From NCBI GenBank assembly GCA_013399855.1, contig VXAY01002384.1:124001-188000 (forward strand): 64,000 bases of DNA. The letters run 5' to 3'. The stretch comes from Oxyruncus cristatus (taxonomy: Eukaryota; Chordata; Aves; Passeriformes; Cotingidae). The notes beneath the pieces were generated by a model. The model made no database searches, had not been told where the DNA came from, and saw only the letters and a program-made list of their open reading frames with translations. Made by a program: the position numbers and the translations under genes. Below are positions 1 through 12,900 of this stretch, one piece after another (the stretch's first letter is position 1; each line of letters starts with the position of its first letter).

Positions 1-742
1 ACTGTCACCTTCCACACATGGAAATGCAGAAGTAAATAACTATGATTTACAGGTAAAGGCACTTTGCTACTACAGTTACTACTGAAGACTAAAAAGAATG
101 AGATCTTTATAATCCCATTTTTTAGTTATTTATGCCTAGGTCTTTTTTTGTCATCAGAAAAAAGCCAAATGGCTTCCTAGCCCTTTATATGGCACACAGT
201 TCCCCCCAGGTTTTGCAGGGCAGTTTTTTGAAGTTGTCTAGCTCAAGCAAGTGTAGAAAACAGGGCACCACTATTTTTAGTGCAAATGCAAAACATTCTG
301 AAAAAGCACAGACACTGAGCAAATGGACAGGTTTGGTTAGGGGGTGGAAAGGAATATTGAAAATAGACCAGAGGGATTCCTTTCACCATTCCGAGGAATA
401 TTGAAATGATATTTGTGACCGCGAGATTATTTGTATATTCCACCACTTGCACAGATTATTTGTCTTCTGACTGGAAACGAGGAAATTTCAGCTCAAATAA
501 AATTTCTCGTTTTCACAAAAAGAAACCAGTCAATATTAATGCTGCTTTTGGTGTGTCCACAGCACACAAAATCCTTTCGAGAGGTACGTTCCCTGAAGAT
601 TCTCCCAACCGTTAACTTCCTCACGGGAAAAGCCCAGCGTTAACACAAAGAGACCGAACAAAAAAATGCAATGTTCTATGGATTCAGAGGCACAGACACA
701 CACACAGAAAGCTCGGTGCTAGGCACGGAAGCGCGTCTTTAC

Positions 743-928
743 CTTACAAGCTGTCAGCATGTCAGCGACTGCTTTGCGGCTCAGATTCGCTGTAGCAATC
801 ACATCCTCCTGCCTGCATGAGTTCCCAGCTGCAACAGCTTTGGCAGTTGCCATGGTGATTCCCTTCGTCATCCGGATGGACTCTTCAGGTGATGATGTCT
901 TTTCTGGAACCTCGCTCGACTGAAACAC
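743..928 (-). CDS. TLN2: TLN2 window exon 42: R12 (last exon in window)
   Basis: Sixty-two codons (talin-1 ~2157-2218), [20 protein letters not shown]...DMLTACK. The acceptor is CTTTTAG and the donor AAG|GTAAAG, phase 0, so the gene continues below position 1 with the rest of R12, R13 (actin-binding THATCH) and the dimerisation helix. Positions 1-742 are the beginning of that intron; they hold a short CA-rich stretch at about 693-706 and nothing else I can identify. Confidence 0.97.
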
Positions 929-3900
929 CTAAAAGTGAAAGCAGAGGGAAAGTCTGAGACCGCTCCAGTCACGGCAGAGCCACCACGAGAAGGAGGCAGC
1001 AAACGGAAGCAGCCCTCGAACAGCAGGAAATTAGAAACATATTTGGAGTACTTGGATATCACTCTTGCTTGTCATAAGCCTGGATCAGATAAGCCTGCTC
1101 ACCTCCAGACACCAGAGGGAAACAATAAGCTGAGGGAAGGATACAATAAAAAGGGTTAACCCCTTTGTCTCATCTGCCACGTAATCACAGTTGTTCCAGA
1201 CAGCTGTTAGAGCACTACGGGATGATAAGAATTACTATTCCTTTAATTATACTCTTTTTTCATCCTGTTTGCTGTTTAGCCTGGTCTGCTCACCTGAGGA
1301 GATCCTTCCCTTGCAAGGGCTGGGCCCTCCCAAGCCCCCGAGGACAGCACAGAGCAGTACAGACTGAGAGCATCACTAAAACACTCAAATGTGTCTTAAA
1401 ACAGCAGAGGTGGAGCGTTGTCTCTTCGACTATATTTAGTTCCCCCTTAGAAACCTAAAGATATAATTTTGCAGGGTGAATTGTGTGAAAATAGTTCCAA
1501 TCATCTGGCAGTGCACAGCGCTCATGAATATTGGAACACAGGAACTGCGGTAACACACACGTAAGAAGAGCTGGGTAACCTCACTTTGATCTTGTATTTT
1601 CTTCTCCCAAGCTTTAGTCTCTATTTACTTGCCATTCTTACGAAGTGCAGGGACAATTTGGAGGGCACAATTGATCAGGAGAGGTTTCTTGGCTCCACAC
1701 AGTGCAACCTAAGCAGGCTAGTGCTTTCAGAACACAAGTGTCTGGACAAAAATGAGCCAGGTCTATCCTGTGCTCCCACTTCAGCAGTTTTTCTCTTTCT
1801 CTCTCCAGAAATGGAAGCAATGTTAAAATATGTGAAGGATATTTGATGTTGCTCAGACTCAGTCCCTGGAATTCCAAATCAAACCTGATGCATTTTCTTG
1901 AGCACACACTTGAGCCATCCCCTGTTCGTCTTGACCCTCCTCTAGTACTCCACCTTTCCCCCTTGACAGAGGTGGCAACACCAGCACAGATCCATTCCTG
2001 AGCAATGCTGACAAAAGCAAAAGGAGGAACACTTCAAACAGATACCAACCAAACTGAGAAAGCAGAAGTGGTAATGCACAATCCTCCAATGCCAGATCTG
2101 GACAGGCTTTAGTTCAGTTACGGGCAGGGAGGTAAAGCCAGGCCTTCACGAGGACACACGACAATAACATGCACTAGATGTTGTACAGAACATTCCTGCT
2201 CAGGTACCAAGTCAGGAGGTTTTACCACTGCCATGTGCATTCCCAATGACTATAGACAGGTATTTAAAAGAAAATAATTTAAAATAAATTTCTCCATTAC
2301 AACAGCCTTGCTCACACAATGAAAACTCGTTGTTTTATGGAGAGCACTTGACAAGGCAAAGTTGTGCCAGTGCCATTATGGTTAAGAATTGCTAATCTAG
2401 ACTACATATCAAAGAATTTTCTGCTGAAGATTGTGTCTATAGAGCTTTTTAAATAAAAATGACTAAGTAAAAGAAGGAAAACATAAAAATCAGGCTCCTT
2501 CACAAATATGCAGGTATTATTTATGGCACTGACTACTGTGCTAGTAAAAAAAAAAAATAACTGAAAGCTGCAGCTGGAGGCTGTATTGTTATATTTTAAA
2601 GAGGAAGGAAAACAATGGTCTAACATCTTATTTGGGAGAGAATTCCATGCTATCATTAATTCCTGCTCACCCAGAGTATCAGATAGCAGGCTGCAGAATC
2701 ACCTCATAATAAAGGAAAAACAGAAACAAGATTAAACTGCAGATGCAGTAGTGCAGTGATGCTGAGGAGACTCCCCCAAAGCCAGGATCAAAAGCCAAAA
2801 GGAACAGCATCAGACTCAGAAAAGAATATCTGTAGGGAAAGTTGAAGGTCTAGAGAAGAAGGAAGCAGTTGCTTCCAGTTTTGTACTTGACAGGAGCATC
2901 TTCAGTCTCAAAGTGGGGACCGGTAATGTGTGAAAGTAGGGAGGCTGAAGTGGATTGTAATTGTACTTTCAGAGATGATGTGCAGCAGGTAGAGAGACTC
3001 AAATTGCACCCAGTGCAGTGCAGGGCAGTAAAGCACAGCTTGAGGAGGAGCTGTGGAGAGGCCTGCTTTAGTGCAAGGCCATGCTCCCAAAAACCACTTC
3101 AAAGGGCTGTTCTGTTCTCACCGTGAGCTCCTGCTTGATGTACTCAATTGTGGCCTCAAGAGCTCTCGTCCCTCGAGTGGCTTCATCTTCTACTGCTTTA
3201 ACAGTCTTCAGAAGGGATGTGACATTTGTTACCATCACCTGAAGGAGAGAGAAGGGAGGACAAAAACACATGAATCCTTCCTCCCGTTTTTCAGAGACAG
3301 CAGGGTGTGAAGCAAGGCAAATTAAAGTAGGCAGCACTGTTACTTCTAATAGGACCTAAGAGGCTTCTTGAACTGTACTTGTTTTACAGGACTAGATACC
3401 AGCTCTTGTGCTGGCCACATTCTGAAAGCTCCTCATAAGCTGCAGAAATGTGGCACAATTAACTGCACAGAGATAGTATCTGAAGTGTGACTGTTTTGGC
3501 AAAAAAATTACCAACAAATGGAAAAATCACAGGTTATACTGGGTACGTCACTGTCTTGTCCTCCTGCACACCTTACACTGCAAGTTGAAGGGGATATGAA
3601 TCGAGGGATGGTATTGCTTTTTGAAATGTGTCCACTACATTCTCTGCAGTCAGATAAAACCCCAGGTGAGTGACGAGTCAAACACCAGCCTCAAGCCCAA
3701 ATGGAGACACAGGATGAGTGTTACTATTCCTGTTACAAACTCGGTAGTTCTGATGCAGAATAACCTAATTGTCACTGCAATAGTTCCATCCGTGCTCCAC
3801 CCCAGTATGTTGAGATACAAACAGCAGCTACAATGAAAAAAGGAGAGACAGAAAAGCCACCTTCTTGACAACGATGACTTGTCAAAGGCAACTCTTCACA

Positions 3901-6900
3901 GTGGGAAGAGCCAAAAAGCCATTTTTCTTGACTAGTTGAGTTATTTTTCAAGCAGTGCCTCAACATTACACTGTAAGCACGTGTTCTGAAGGGCAGAGAG
4001 GAACAGATCTCATGGGCAGGCAAGAGATAGGAGAGTGCTTGCTCCCAAAGAAGCTCCCACAACACTCTCACAATGTGAAAGGGAAAATAACACCACAGAG
4101 ATCTCCACACCTGGAAATACTTCGTAGGTGCAAATGCACATGATCTCTGTGAGGCAAATGCAATAACACACCCCAGGTGCAGGGAAAATAAAGCCAAAGG
4201 TATCACGGGTATGGCATAATCTCAGCAAGTTTTGAGCTTTGATACTTATGTGCTTCCTAGAAAGATCTAGGAGAGAGGAGCTGGAAATGCACAACATCCG
4301 AACACAGGTTGTTTTTCCTCCCTCTCTCCCTCCCCAGGCTGCAAGGTGTCAATAAGGAGAGCCCCTGCTTATCCTGAATATTCATTATTTAGAATGTAGT
4401 ATCTAGATACCATTTTATACTGGATAAATTTTAGTCTATACCATTATGAGAGGAGCACCTGCCCTCAGATATGGGCCTGTAAAAGAGAGAAATTTCTCTT
4501 CAGAAACAGTTCTGTCACCAAAACCACAGAAGTCATCTGACAGCCTAGAAAAACAGGAGCTTCATCAAAACTCAACAGCATCTTGTTTTTCTTTATCATC
4601 CCAGGATGATGATGAAATAAAAAAGAGATGAGTTTTCAGGCAATCAGGAATTGCCTGGTCCAAGGTGCACGTGTCTATCAGATGTGGTAGCACAGACACT
4701 TTCAAACACAGTGCAAGGGTAAGGTTTTACCTTGGCAGCACCTTTCAGCTGGTACATGGAGGGATCATCTGCTGGTTTGCTGGCAGCTCCTTTGGTAGCA
4801 CCAATGAGATCAGAGAGGGCCTTTGCAACGTCCTTGATAGCATTGATGAGGACAACCTGCAGGAATGAGAAATAGCTGTCAGGCTCAGGCACAAAAGGGG
4901 TAGTCTGCACGAGGGTGTGATTTTTAGAACACAGCTAAAAAATACCCACTGAACAGTCCCACCCTCCCCGTGCCCCAGGGAAACACACAATATTCTGGAA
5001 GAGGAGAAGCCGTGCTGAGAGCTACAGTGTTTCATACACCTGTCAGAGTCTATAAAATTGACTGTTTGCTGTTGCAGGAAGAAGTTGAAATGCTGATTCC
5101 AGGTAGGATTTCCTTCTGCTCTGCAGTGGTACAGCCTCACCTCGAGGACTGTGTGCAGTTCTGGGTGCCACAACATAAAAAAAGACATTAAGCTGTTAGA
5201 GAAGCTGTTAAGTGAAGGGTCTGGAGGGGAAGTTAAACTCCCTAAGAGGTTTTATGGAATTAAATGCTAAAAAGCAAGGAAAAATCAAATCTGGAGATAT
5301 TGTCTCCTCAACCTGAGCTCAAAGACAAAAGTCCTGGACAAGGGCTTGTTAAATATTTCAAGGTATTACTGGAGTAATTCTCTCCTCCCAATTCTTCTCC
5401 TTTGCCCCTTCCACTAGCAGAAAATCACGTTTTAAATTTTGATGGAATTCAACAGAGTTAATTCTAAGGAAAATGTGGAAAGATGCAAGAAAAATAGGAA
5501 AGCTCAGCAAAAAAAAAACCTTATTACTAGGAACAATCACTTCTCAATATTTGCATTTCTGCAGCATTATAAATAAGAATAAATCAGCTTCATCCTTTGT
5601 GTTTGTAGTTCACTGTAACTTGTATAACAAGAGAAGTCTTTGCTTTTTCTGAGTTTATTTAACTCAGAGCTTAGAATCTCTTTGACCACATTAATAAGAA
5701 AAAAATCTGAGAGATAGGACAGAATTTTGAGATTCTCTGCTGTCCAGCTGCCAATGTCATTGGGCAACTTACAGCATAAGCCCTTTGAAACTATCATACC
5801 AGGTAAAATAAATGCTACTGCTATTGTGAGAGTATCACGTGCTCCATTCAGGACACACGATGCACCTACAATTTCCAACTGGCAACAGAAAACTGCTCCA
5901 AATAAATAATTACTTCTGCACAACAGCTTTTATTTTAAGGACTGTATTCTCAGCTTTTACAAATGGAGAAAAGCAATGTGTGATAAATGGTCTGCAGATG
6001 TTGCTGATTTACGGAAAATCTCCTGTTTAAAAAAAAAAAAAAGAAAAAAAGAAAGAAAAAGTGCTTCCAGCAGAATATTCCTAGAGAGGAACATGTCAGA
6101 AGTTTAGTTTGTCACACAGGTCAAGCTAAACAGAACACACATCTGTTTCAGAGCATTATCCAAACGAGCAGGGGGTTTCAAACTACTCTGGTCCCACCAC
6201 AGGCACATCTGCAATATGTTGCCAGCCTCCATTTCACTGAGATCTAAACAAGCAGCTAAAGAACTATTAGAGATAATCCACACTGAAAAGTTACCAAGAT
6301 AATGGAAAAACCAGTCAGATATAGGGAGAGAATGGCAGGAGCCTCTCAGCCCACCCAAGTAACACAGGGCACAGTCCAGCTGTAAGCTTTGAAGTAGCTT
6401 TAAGGACATGCAAGCTCTTTAGAACAAAAATGGGATGAGCAAGGGGTCCAATCACAAGTTAGTAAAAATAAGCCATTTGCCAAAAGCATCCCAGCTGCAA
6501 CACAGCAGTAAAATAAGAGCAGAAGTGTTATACAAAGGCACAACTAGTTCCACTCAATGTTTTAACCTCTTGTCTTCTAAAAAACCAGTGACATCTGAGC
6601 ATACCCAGAAAAGTCCCACAGGAGATGAACCCTATTATGTTGTTTAAAAGCAGAAGTCCCACACAGTTCTCCCAACTGAAAACTGTCTCTGCTCTCCTTC
6701 AGAGTATCAGAAATATCTTAAAAAACATCTCACCTGTGTTTCAGGATCATCGGATCCCAAGCTTGCTGCTCCCAATTTTACTACCTCAGCAAGCTGAGTG
6801 ATGGTGTTGGCTGATGACTGAGCTGCTTGGGCCAGTTTGTCCTGACTTGAGGCAGCACCAGAAACCAACAATTTTGTGTCTTCAACTAAAGCTTTTGCAG

Positions 6901-9900
6901 TTTTCAGGATATTTTCCCTGTAGCAAAAAAAAAAAAAAAAAGAGGAAACAGGGAAGGAAGTGGAAAAGGAGAAGAGGGAAAAAAAAAGGTGTTTTCCAAC
7001 ATTAAGGTGACTAACAGCTACATACAGGAGCTGATCTAAGCCATCATGCCCGTGTCTGCTCATAATATACCACAGGTCAGGGTGGAAGTTTAAAAAGCAA
7101 AAAAACAGGTGACTATTAAACCAGTAGCAGAACATTTTGGGCAGACTCAGGGCAGTTCATTAAAATGACGCCATCTTGAAAGGCAATTAGGGCAGTAGCA
7201 GCAGAGAGCATTGGATTTGAACACCAAAAGAAAATCTGGCCATGCTGTGATAAAAGTACCAGCTGTTGAATGACCATATTAATCAGCTTATTGTAAGGAA
7301 ACCAAAATAATAATCATTTGCAAGAAAGGCAACAGGAACAGGGAATGTGTCCTAGTCAGGGTTCCCTCCCCACTTCCCCCAATACATGTTTTGACCTGTC
7401 AGGACAACAAATCCAAAGCAACATCCGGATAAAAGAAGAAATCACTTTGATTATGCAGTTCACAAACAAGTCAAACAAACTGACACTAGGACCATATTCA
7501 AGTAAAATGTCAGCCTGGAAATCAATTAATGACACCTGTATGAAAACCCCTGACTTTCAGTCTGCAGGACAGCAGCAGCTCAGACACCTCTGCATCTTTC
7601 CTCTTCCTTCAGCAACTGGGGAGGAGGGAAATAAATGCTGGCCATGCAAGAGTTGCGTGGGCCAACTAGGCTGTGGAGCAGTAAGGCAGTGCCTCGGCTG
7701 TGAAGCCTGGGCTTTACTGTAAAAGAAGCAACAGCCAGATGCTGTAAATCTGTTAATGTGATGGCAAATGCTGTGGGATTATTTTGTCACAGGTGCTGCT
7801 TGAGAGGAATACTGGGCTTATCTCTGCCCAAGTGCAAAATGTGTGGCACGGCTGTGCTGTTTCCATCACTGCTGTCCACAGCAGCATTAACCATAAGCAT
7901 GATTTAGCAAGACAAACAGCCAGACAGTCAAGAACAGCTGTTGGAAAAAGTACATAAAAGATTCCTCTTCAATGTCACGGACAGCTCATTTTCACTACTG
8001 GAATAACAACGTGTGGTAGTCCATGCAATCAGACAGCTTGAATGAAAAAAAATCACAGAAAAAGCCAAAATAGTGCTCTGGTTGCAGTCTTCTGTTGGAA
8101 GCTCTGTCACCAGATGTTCCTCAGCTTTTTAAAATCTTTTGATCACAGAAAGCACCAAACTCAAGTTTGCTCTACTCTACTGATATCCCCATTTTCCTAT
8201 TTCTCCTCTCACTCCACTGCCTCATCCAATTTCATTCATGTGAATCTAGACAGGTAAAAATTTATCCCCACGTGCCAGTCTCTCCTGCCAGTCCCACCGT
8301 TCCCTGTGCACGTGTTCCTCCATCCCCTTCAGCTCCCCTGACCTGTGATCTGCGAAGGACTCGTTGTTCTCAGCATTGAGGGTCCCAGCAGTGGCAAACA
8401 TGATGGTGGTGTCCAGGTCTGCAATGATCCCTGACACGGCGCTGGCAGCAGTGATACAGGCTTGGGTGCCTTTGTTCCCTGCCTGGAGGGCAGACAGAAC
8501 CAAGGAGACCTGGAAACAACATAAAGCAACAAGGCACTCATCAAAAGAAAGTCGGTGCTGTGAATCATTATGACTCTCTTTATCAGCTTTACCTTTACTC
8601 ACAAGACACTGTCTACCCCTGCCTAAATTTGGGATTGTTGCTACTCCTGGGGCACAGCTGAGAGCACACCAACACAGGCTGGGCACACAGTGCCTGGTGA
8701 AGTCTAAAATCAACTGACACTCACTCCCAATGTTCATGTCCAACAAAAGGAGAAAGAGGCCATCAAGAAGGTTCAGCTCACCCAAGCTACCCCAGCCATC
8801 TGTTTGAAGGGGATGTTTCCAAGGAACAAGAAGCCCCAACAGTTTGAAGATGGAGTTCAAGGCAGTTACCTTGGCCCAGTCTTAAAAGGGGAGGATGTTG
8901 CTACATGAAACCACCTGTCATGGACCAATCTCATCTCAGTAACTGTGGCCAGGGGGTGCCTCCGAAGGCTTAAGTACCATCTCACGTCTTAGGATTTAGT
9001 TTTGGACCAATCTCCCTCTCATATGAGGCAAGGCATGAGCAAGGGCTAATCATGTGCTAATCTAGCATGTGAACTGCACCGAGCACTTGAGAGGCGAGTA
9101 AGAATTTTGGGTCATTCAGACACTGTTGGACGAGAACGTGAAGTTAAAACAAACAATCTCCCAAATCCCACTGGACTGGTTTAGCCCCGTGGAAGCTCAG
9201 TACACCAGCCCAGGGGGGCAGCACAGAAGGCTGTCCTACCTTTTCTGTGACAGCACGAGCACATTCTATCAGCTCCCTCTTGGTGTAACTGTCTGTAGGG
9301 CAAATCTGCAGAGCTCCAGCTTTCTGCACAAGAAAGATACAGCCATGGCCAAGCTCCTGCACCCGAGTCCTGATCTGGAACCCAATCTAGATGGTAAAGG
9401 AGGTACAGGGAGAAAGGAATCAGGGGCAAAGCAAATAAACAGTTGTCGTGCTGGTACACGGTGTCAATAGAAACGGAAACATGGTCGCTCTGGTGAATCT
9501 TTGTTACCAATATTTTCCCACTGTTACACACCCTGCAGAGATCAGAAATTAAGGACAGATGTAATTCCAGCTATGCATGAAGCACAACCCTACAGAACCC
9601 CACTGATGAAACAGGAGCACTAGAGAACCAGAGCCCGGGGAAGAGCAGGGATAAGGTGTGTACGTGAGTCAGTGTGAGCTGTATTCAAGGGACACGTGAC
9701 GGGTAAAACCCACACATTTTACTACAATCTACACTGATTAAACTGGATCAAAAAGTGTGTGACTGTTTGGTTTTGAACCTCACACAGTCTCCAGAATAAA
9801 CCATGTACACACAGAGCATTGAAACATGGACAATCCTGTTGTTCCTGCTTCTGATTTACTAATAATCCTACATCATAAGATGCGTGGTCCCTGTTTAGAA

Positions 9901-12900
9901 ACGTGATAGTTTCAGTACCTGCATGTACTTAGGCATACAGGTGTGACTGGGGATTAATAAATGAGCAGGGATCACAGCCATTAGTATCACAAACGGAATT
10001 ATTTCAACCTCAGGCAGAAAGTAACGTGCAGAAGTGGCAATTCAATGTAGTATCAAGCCAAGTGCAAGCCATTGATTCTCACAGAGCTACTGAGCACGAA
10101 ACACTCAGGTAGAGTATCAGCAGGATATGTAAGTACAAAGTCAAAAACTCCTGGAAGGTCTTTGATCTAAATAATCTGATACATCTGGCGAAAGTGAGAT
10201 ACCCTCTAATCCCATTTCGACAAAGTCTGTCCTCCACAACCAGAGGCACAGAGAAAAGAGGGGTAAAAGGGTTCCTGTACTTGGGCCCAGAAAACATGCA
10301 GCAACTGCCAGAACAGGTTAATGAACTGAGGTGAACAGTCTGTTTTCCTCACTCGGTGTGAGGCACGTGAGACACTTCTCACACACCACATTTTGACTCT
10401 GAGGTACAGAACACGTCCTGTCAGCAAAAGAAACTTGTGCTCCTACCACTTGCCCGACTCTCACCCTCAGGACAGGAAGTTACACTTTAAATCACTTACA
10501 GGCAAGATAAAAAAGCATATGTAAATTTGTAACTTGTGAAAACATGTGAGATCGAAGGAAAGCTGTATAGTAACAAATCAGGAGCTGTCACCGTATTTGC
10601 AAGTTGCCTGTAAGCAAAAGCCCCAAGTAAATTAGGAGGTTCTGTCACAGTCTGTGGAATTGCCCCCTGTTATCCCAAGCTGTTTCTTTCTGAAGCAGTT
10701 TCTTTCTGTTCTTTGAGTGGGTAATTCTTACAACAAGGCTTGTTGCCTTTGCTGTATTCTCTACAGTGACAGAACAGCCCTGTGAACACCAGCACGTGCA
10801 GAGGACGAAGAGGCCCAGGAAGTGCAGACCTCCTCTGGTTCTGCCGTAGCCGCAGCCATCCGGCCCTGCAGAGCCAGATGCCCATAGTCACTGGTCATTT
10901 GCGACGCCAGTCCTCCCAACTCCTCCGGGTTAGTAACCGACTTAGTCATCTGGAGAGAGAACACAGGCGAGAGAGAAACGACAGGCGTGAGAATAACCGG
11001 TTACTGCACTCCGGATTAGAGGCACACGCGTCGTTTGGCCACGCTGGAAACGGGGGGACAACCCTGGCCATGGAAGGGACCTGTGCTCCAGCAAGAGCTC
11101 CAGAGAAAACCCAAGCAAACATGCTTTATTAGAGTCACGGTAACCAGGCACTGGCTGAGCACACGGGTCATCAAAGAGCAGCTGTTAGAGCCAATGGCTC
11201 ACTCTGTGACACAGCGGGGCCGGGCACACAGTTATTTGGACCGGGAAGAGAAGCGGGTTGTGTGTGTCACAGCCACCTTATTTTGTCACAGGTGAGCTAA
11301 CCTCCGTCAGTCTCAGCTGTCATGGCACAGGAGCATGGAAATAATCTGAGGAGCGATGCAAAACACCTCTCAGGTGTGGGAACAGGATGGAGAAGAAACA
11401 GGTAGGACCACACAGAACGTCTCAGTAGAACGTCAGGAGTATATATCAGTGTAAATACTATCTATCAGCATAAAGACTTTATATCAGCATAAAGACTTTA
11501 TATCAATATAAACACCCTCCCAGGTTGGGGTCAGTCTCTTCTCCCAGACAGCCAGTGGTAGGACAAGAGGGCATGGTCTTGAGGGGAGGTTTAGGTTGGA
11601 CATTAGGAAGAAGTTCTCCACAGAAAGGGTGATTAAACATTGGAATGGGCTGACCAAGGATATGGAGTTCACCATCCCTGGAGGTGTTTAAGAACAGACT
11701 GCATGTGGCACTAAATGCCCTGGTCTGGGTGACAAGGTGGTGTTGGGTCAAAGGTTGGACTGGATGATCTCAGAGGTCTTTTCCAACCTTGCTGATTCCG
11801 TGAAATAACTGAGTCTCTCTTTAGAAAAAGCCTATCATATAACAGAAATGTTTCTTCTGTCTCAATTAATCTTAATAAAAGCCACGGAGTTCCATCCCTG
11901 GGACAAAACTGGTTTTAGACAAATCTACATTGTCATAGATAGAGGAATCATCAACCTGTCTTGACTGCAAGAGCAATGGACTTCGTGACAAATCCTGCCT
12001 GTAGCATAAACAAACCTTCCTGCCAACTCTCTCGAAAACAAATGAGCAACCACAGTACTGTGCAAAGGGCAAACACATGAAGCATTGCTGTGAAACATGA
12101 GTCAAGAGCCATCTCCATCCGACAGGTGTCCCTTTTGTCTTTTGTTCAAAGCAGTGAATCACAGAAAGGCAAGGAAAGGACAGTGTGAGATGCTGGTCTG
12201 TGTTCACTCGCTGAGTATTCCAGGGCCCTGAAAACACTGATGTTATTTCACAGGCTAAATGAAACAGTGAGTGTGAAAGGGTAACCTGAAGTCATCCATC
12301 AGCCAAAGGTGGTATTTCAGCCCAGTTAAACGGGCTGATGAAAAAGCATGTAGGTGAAAAGTTTTCCTTTTATTTCTCCTCAAAAATGAACCAAATAAGG
12401 TTTTGAGGAGAAGAGCCACAATATAGTCCAGCATTCTTCCCATAGAGGACCCCCTACAATCACACCACTAAGATGCAAGAGTTGAATTGACAAAATCATC
12501 ACTACTTCTGCTCCGTTACCCCTAAAGAGATAAGTTTATTGAAAATCTGATGATCAGGAGAGTCACAACACTGCTAATAATTCCATATTCCTTATTCACA
12601 CAGAGTTTGCACCCTGTTGTAAGCTCATTTCTTACCATTTCCTGTGCTGTTACAGCAATGGCTTTGGAATATTTCACCACAGTGGTCTGATAATCAACAA
12701 AGGTTCCCTTGGGATCTGGAGGTGTACCTTCATCCAGCTGCAAGAAAGAGGGAAAAACACAGCATTGAAAAAATCACAGCCAACAGCTTTACAGGTGATA
12801 GTAAAACTGTACTCTATATCCCATTTTATAATCCCCTCTCTCTCAAGACACACAAGTGACAACAGGATGCACAGAGAAGCTCAGCAAATACTTTAGCCCA

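Noticed and set aside
5567..5923. 118-codon minus-strand intronic ORF
   Set aside because: No family resemblance and AT-rich chance composition. The same strand is transcribed as TLN2 intron, with no splice sites that would add it in frame.
8246..8860. Single 204-codon minus-strand ORF
   Set aside because: Only 8343-8509 is coding (exon 38). The flanks are intron read through the splice sites, shown by the GT and AG borders and the loss of talin similarity.
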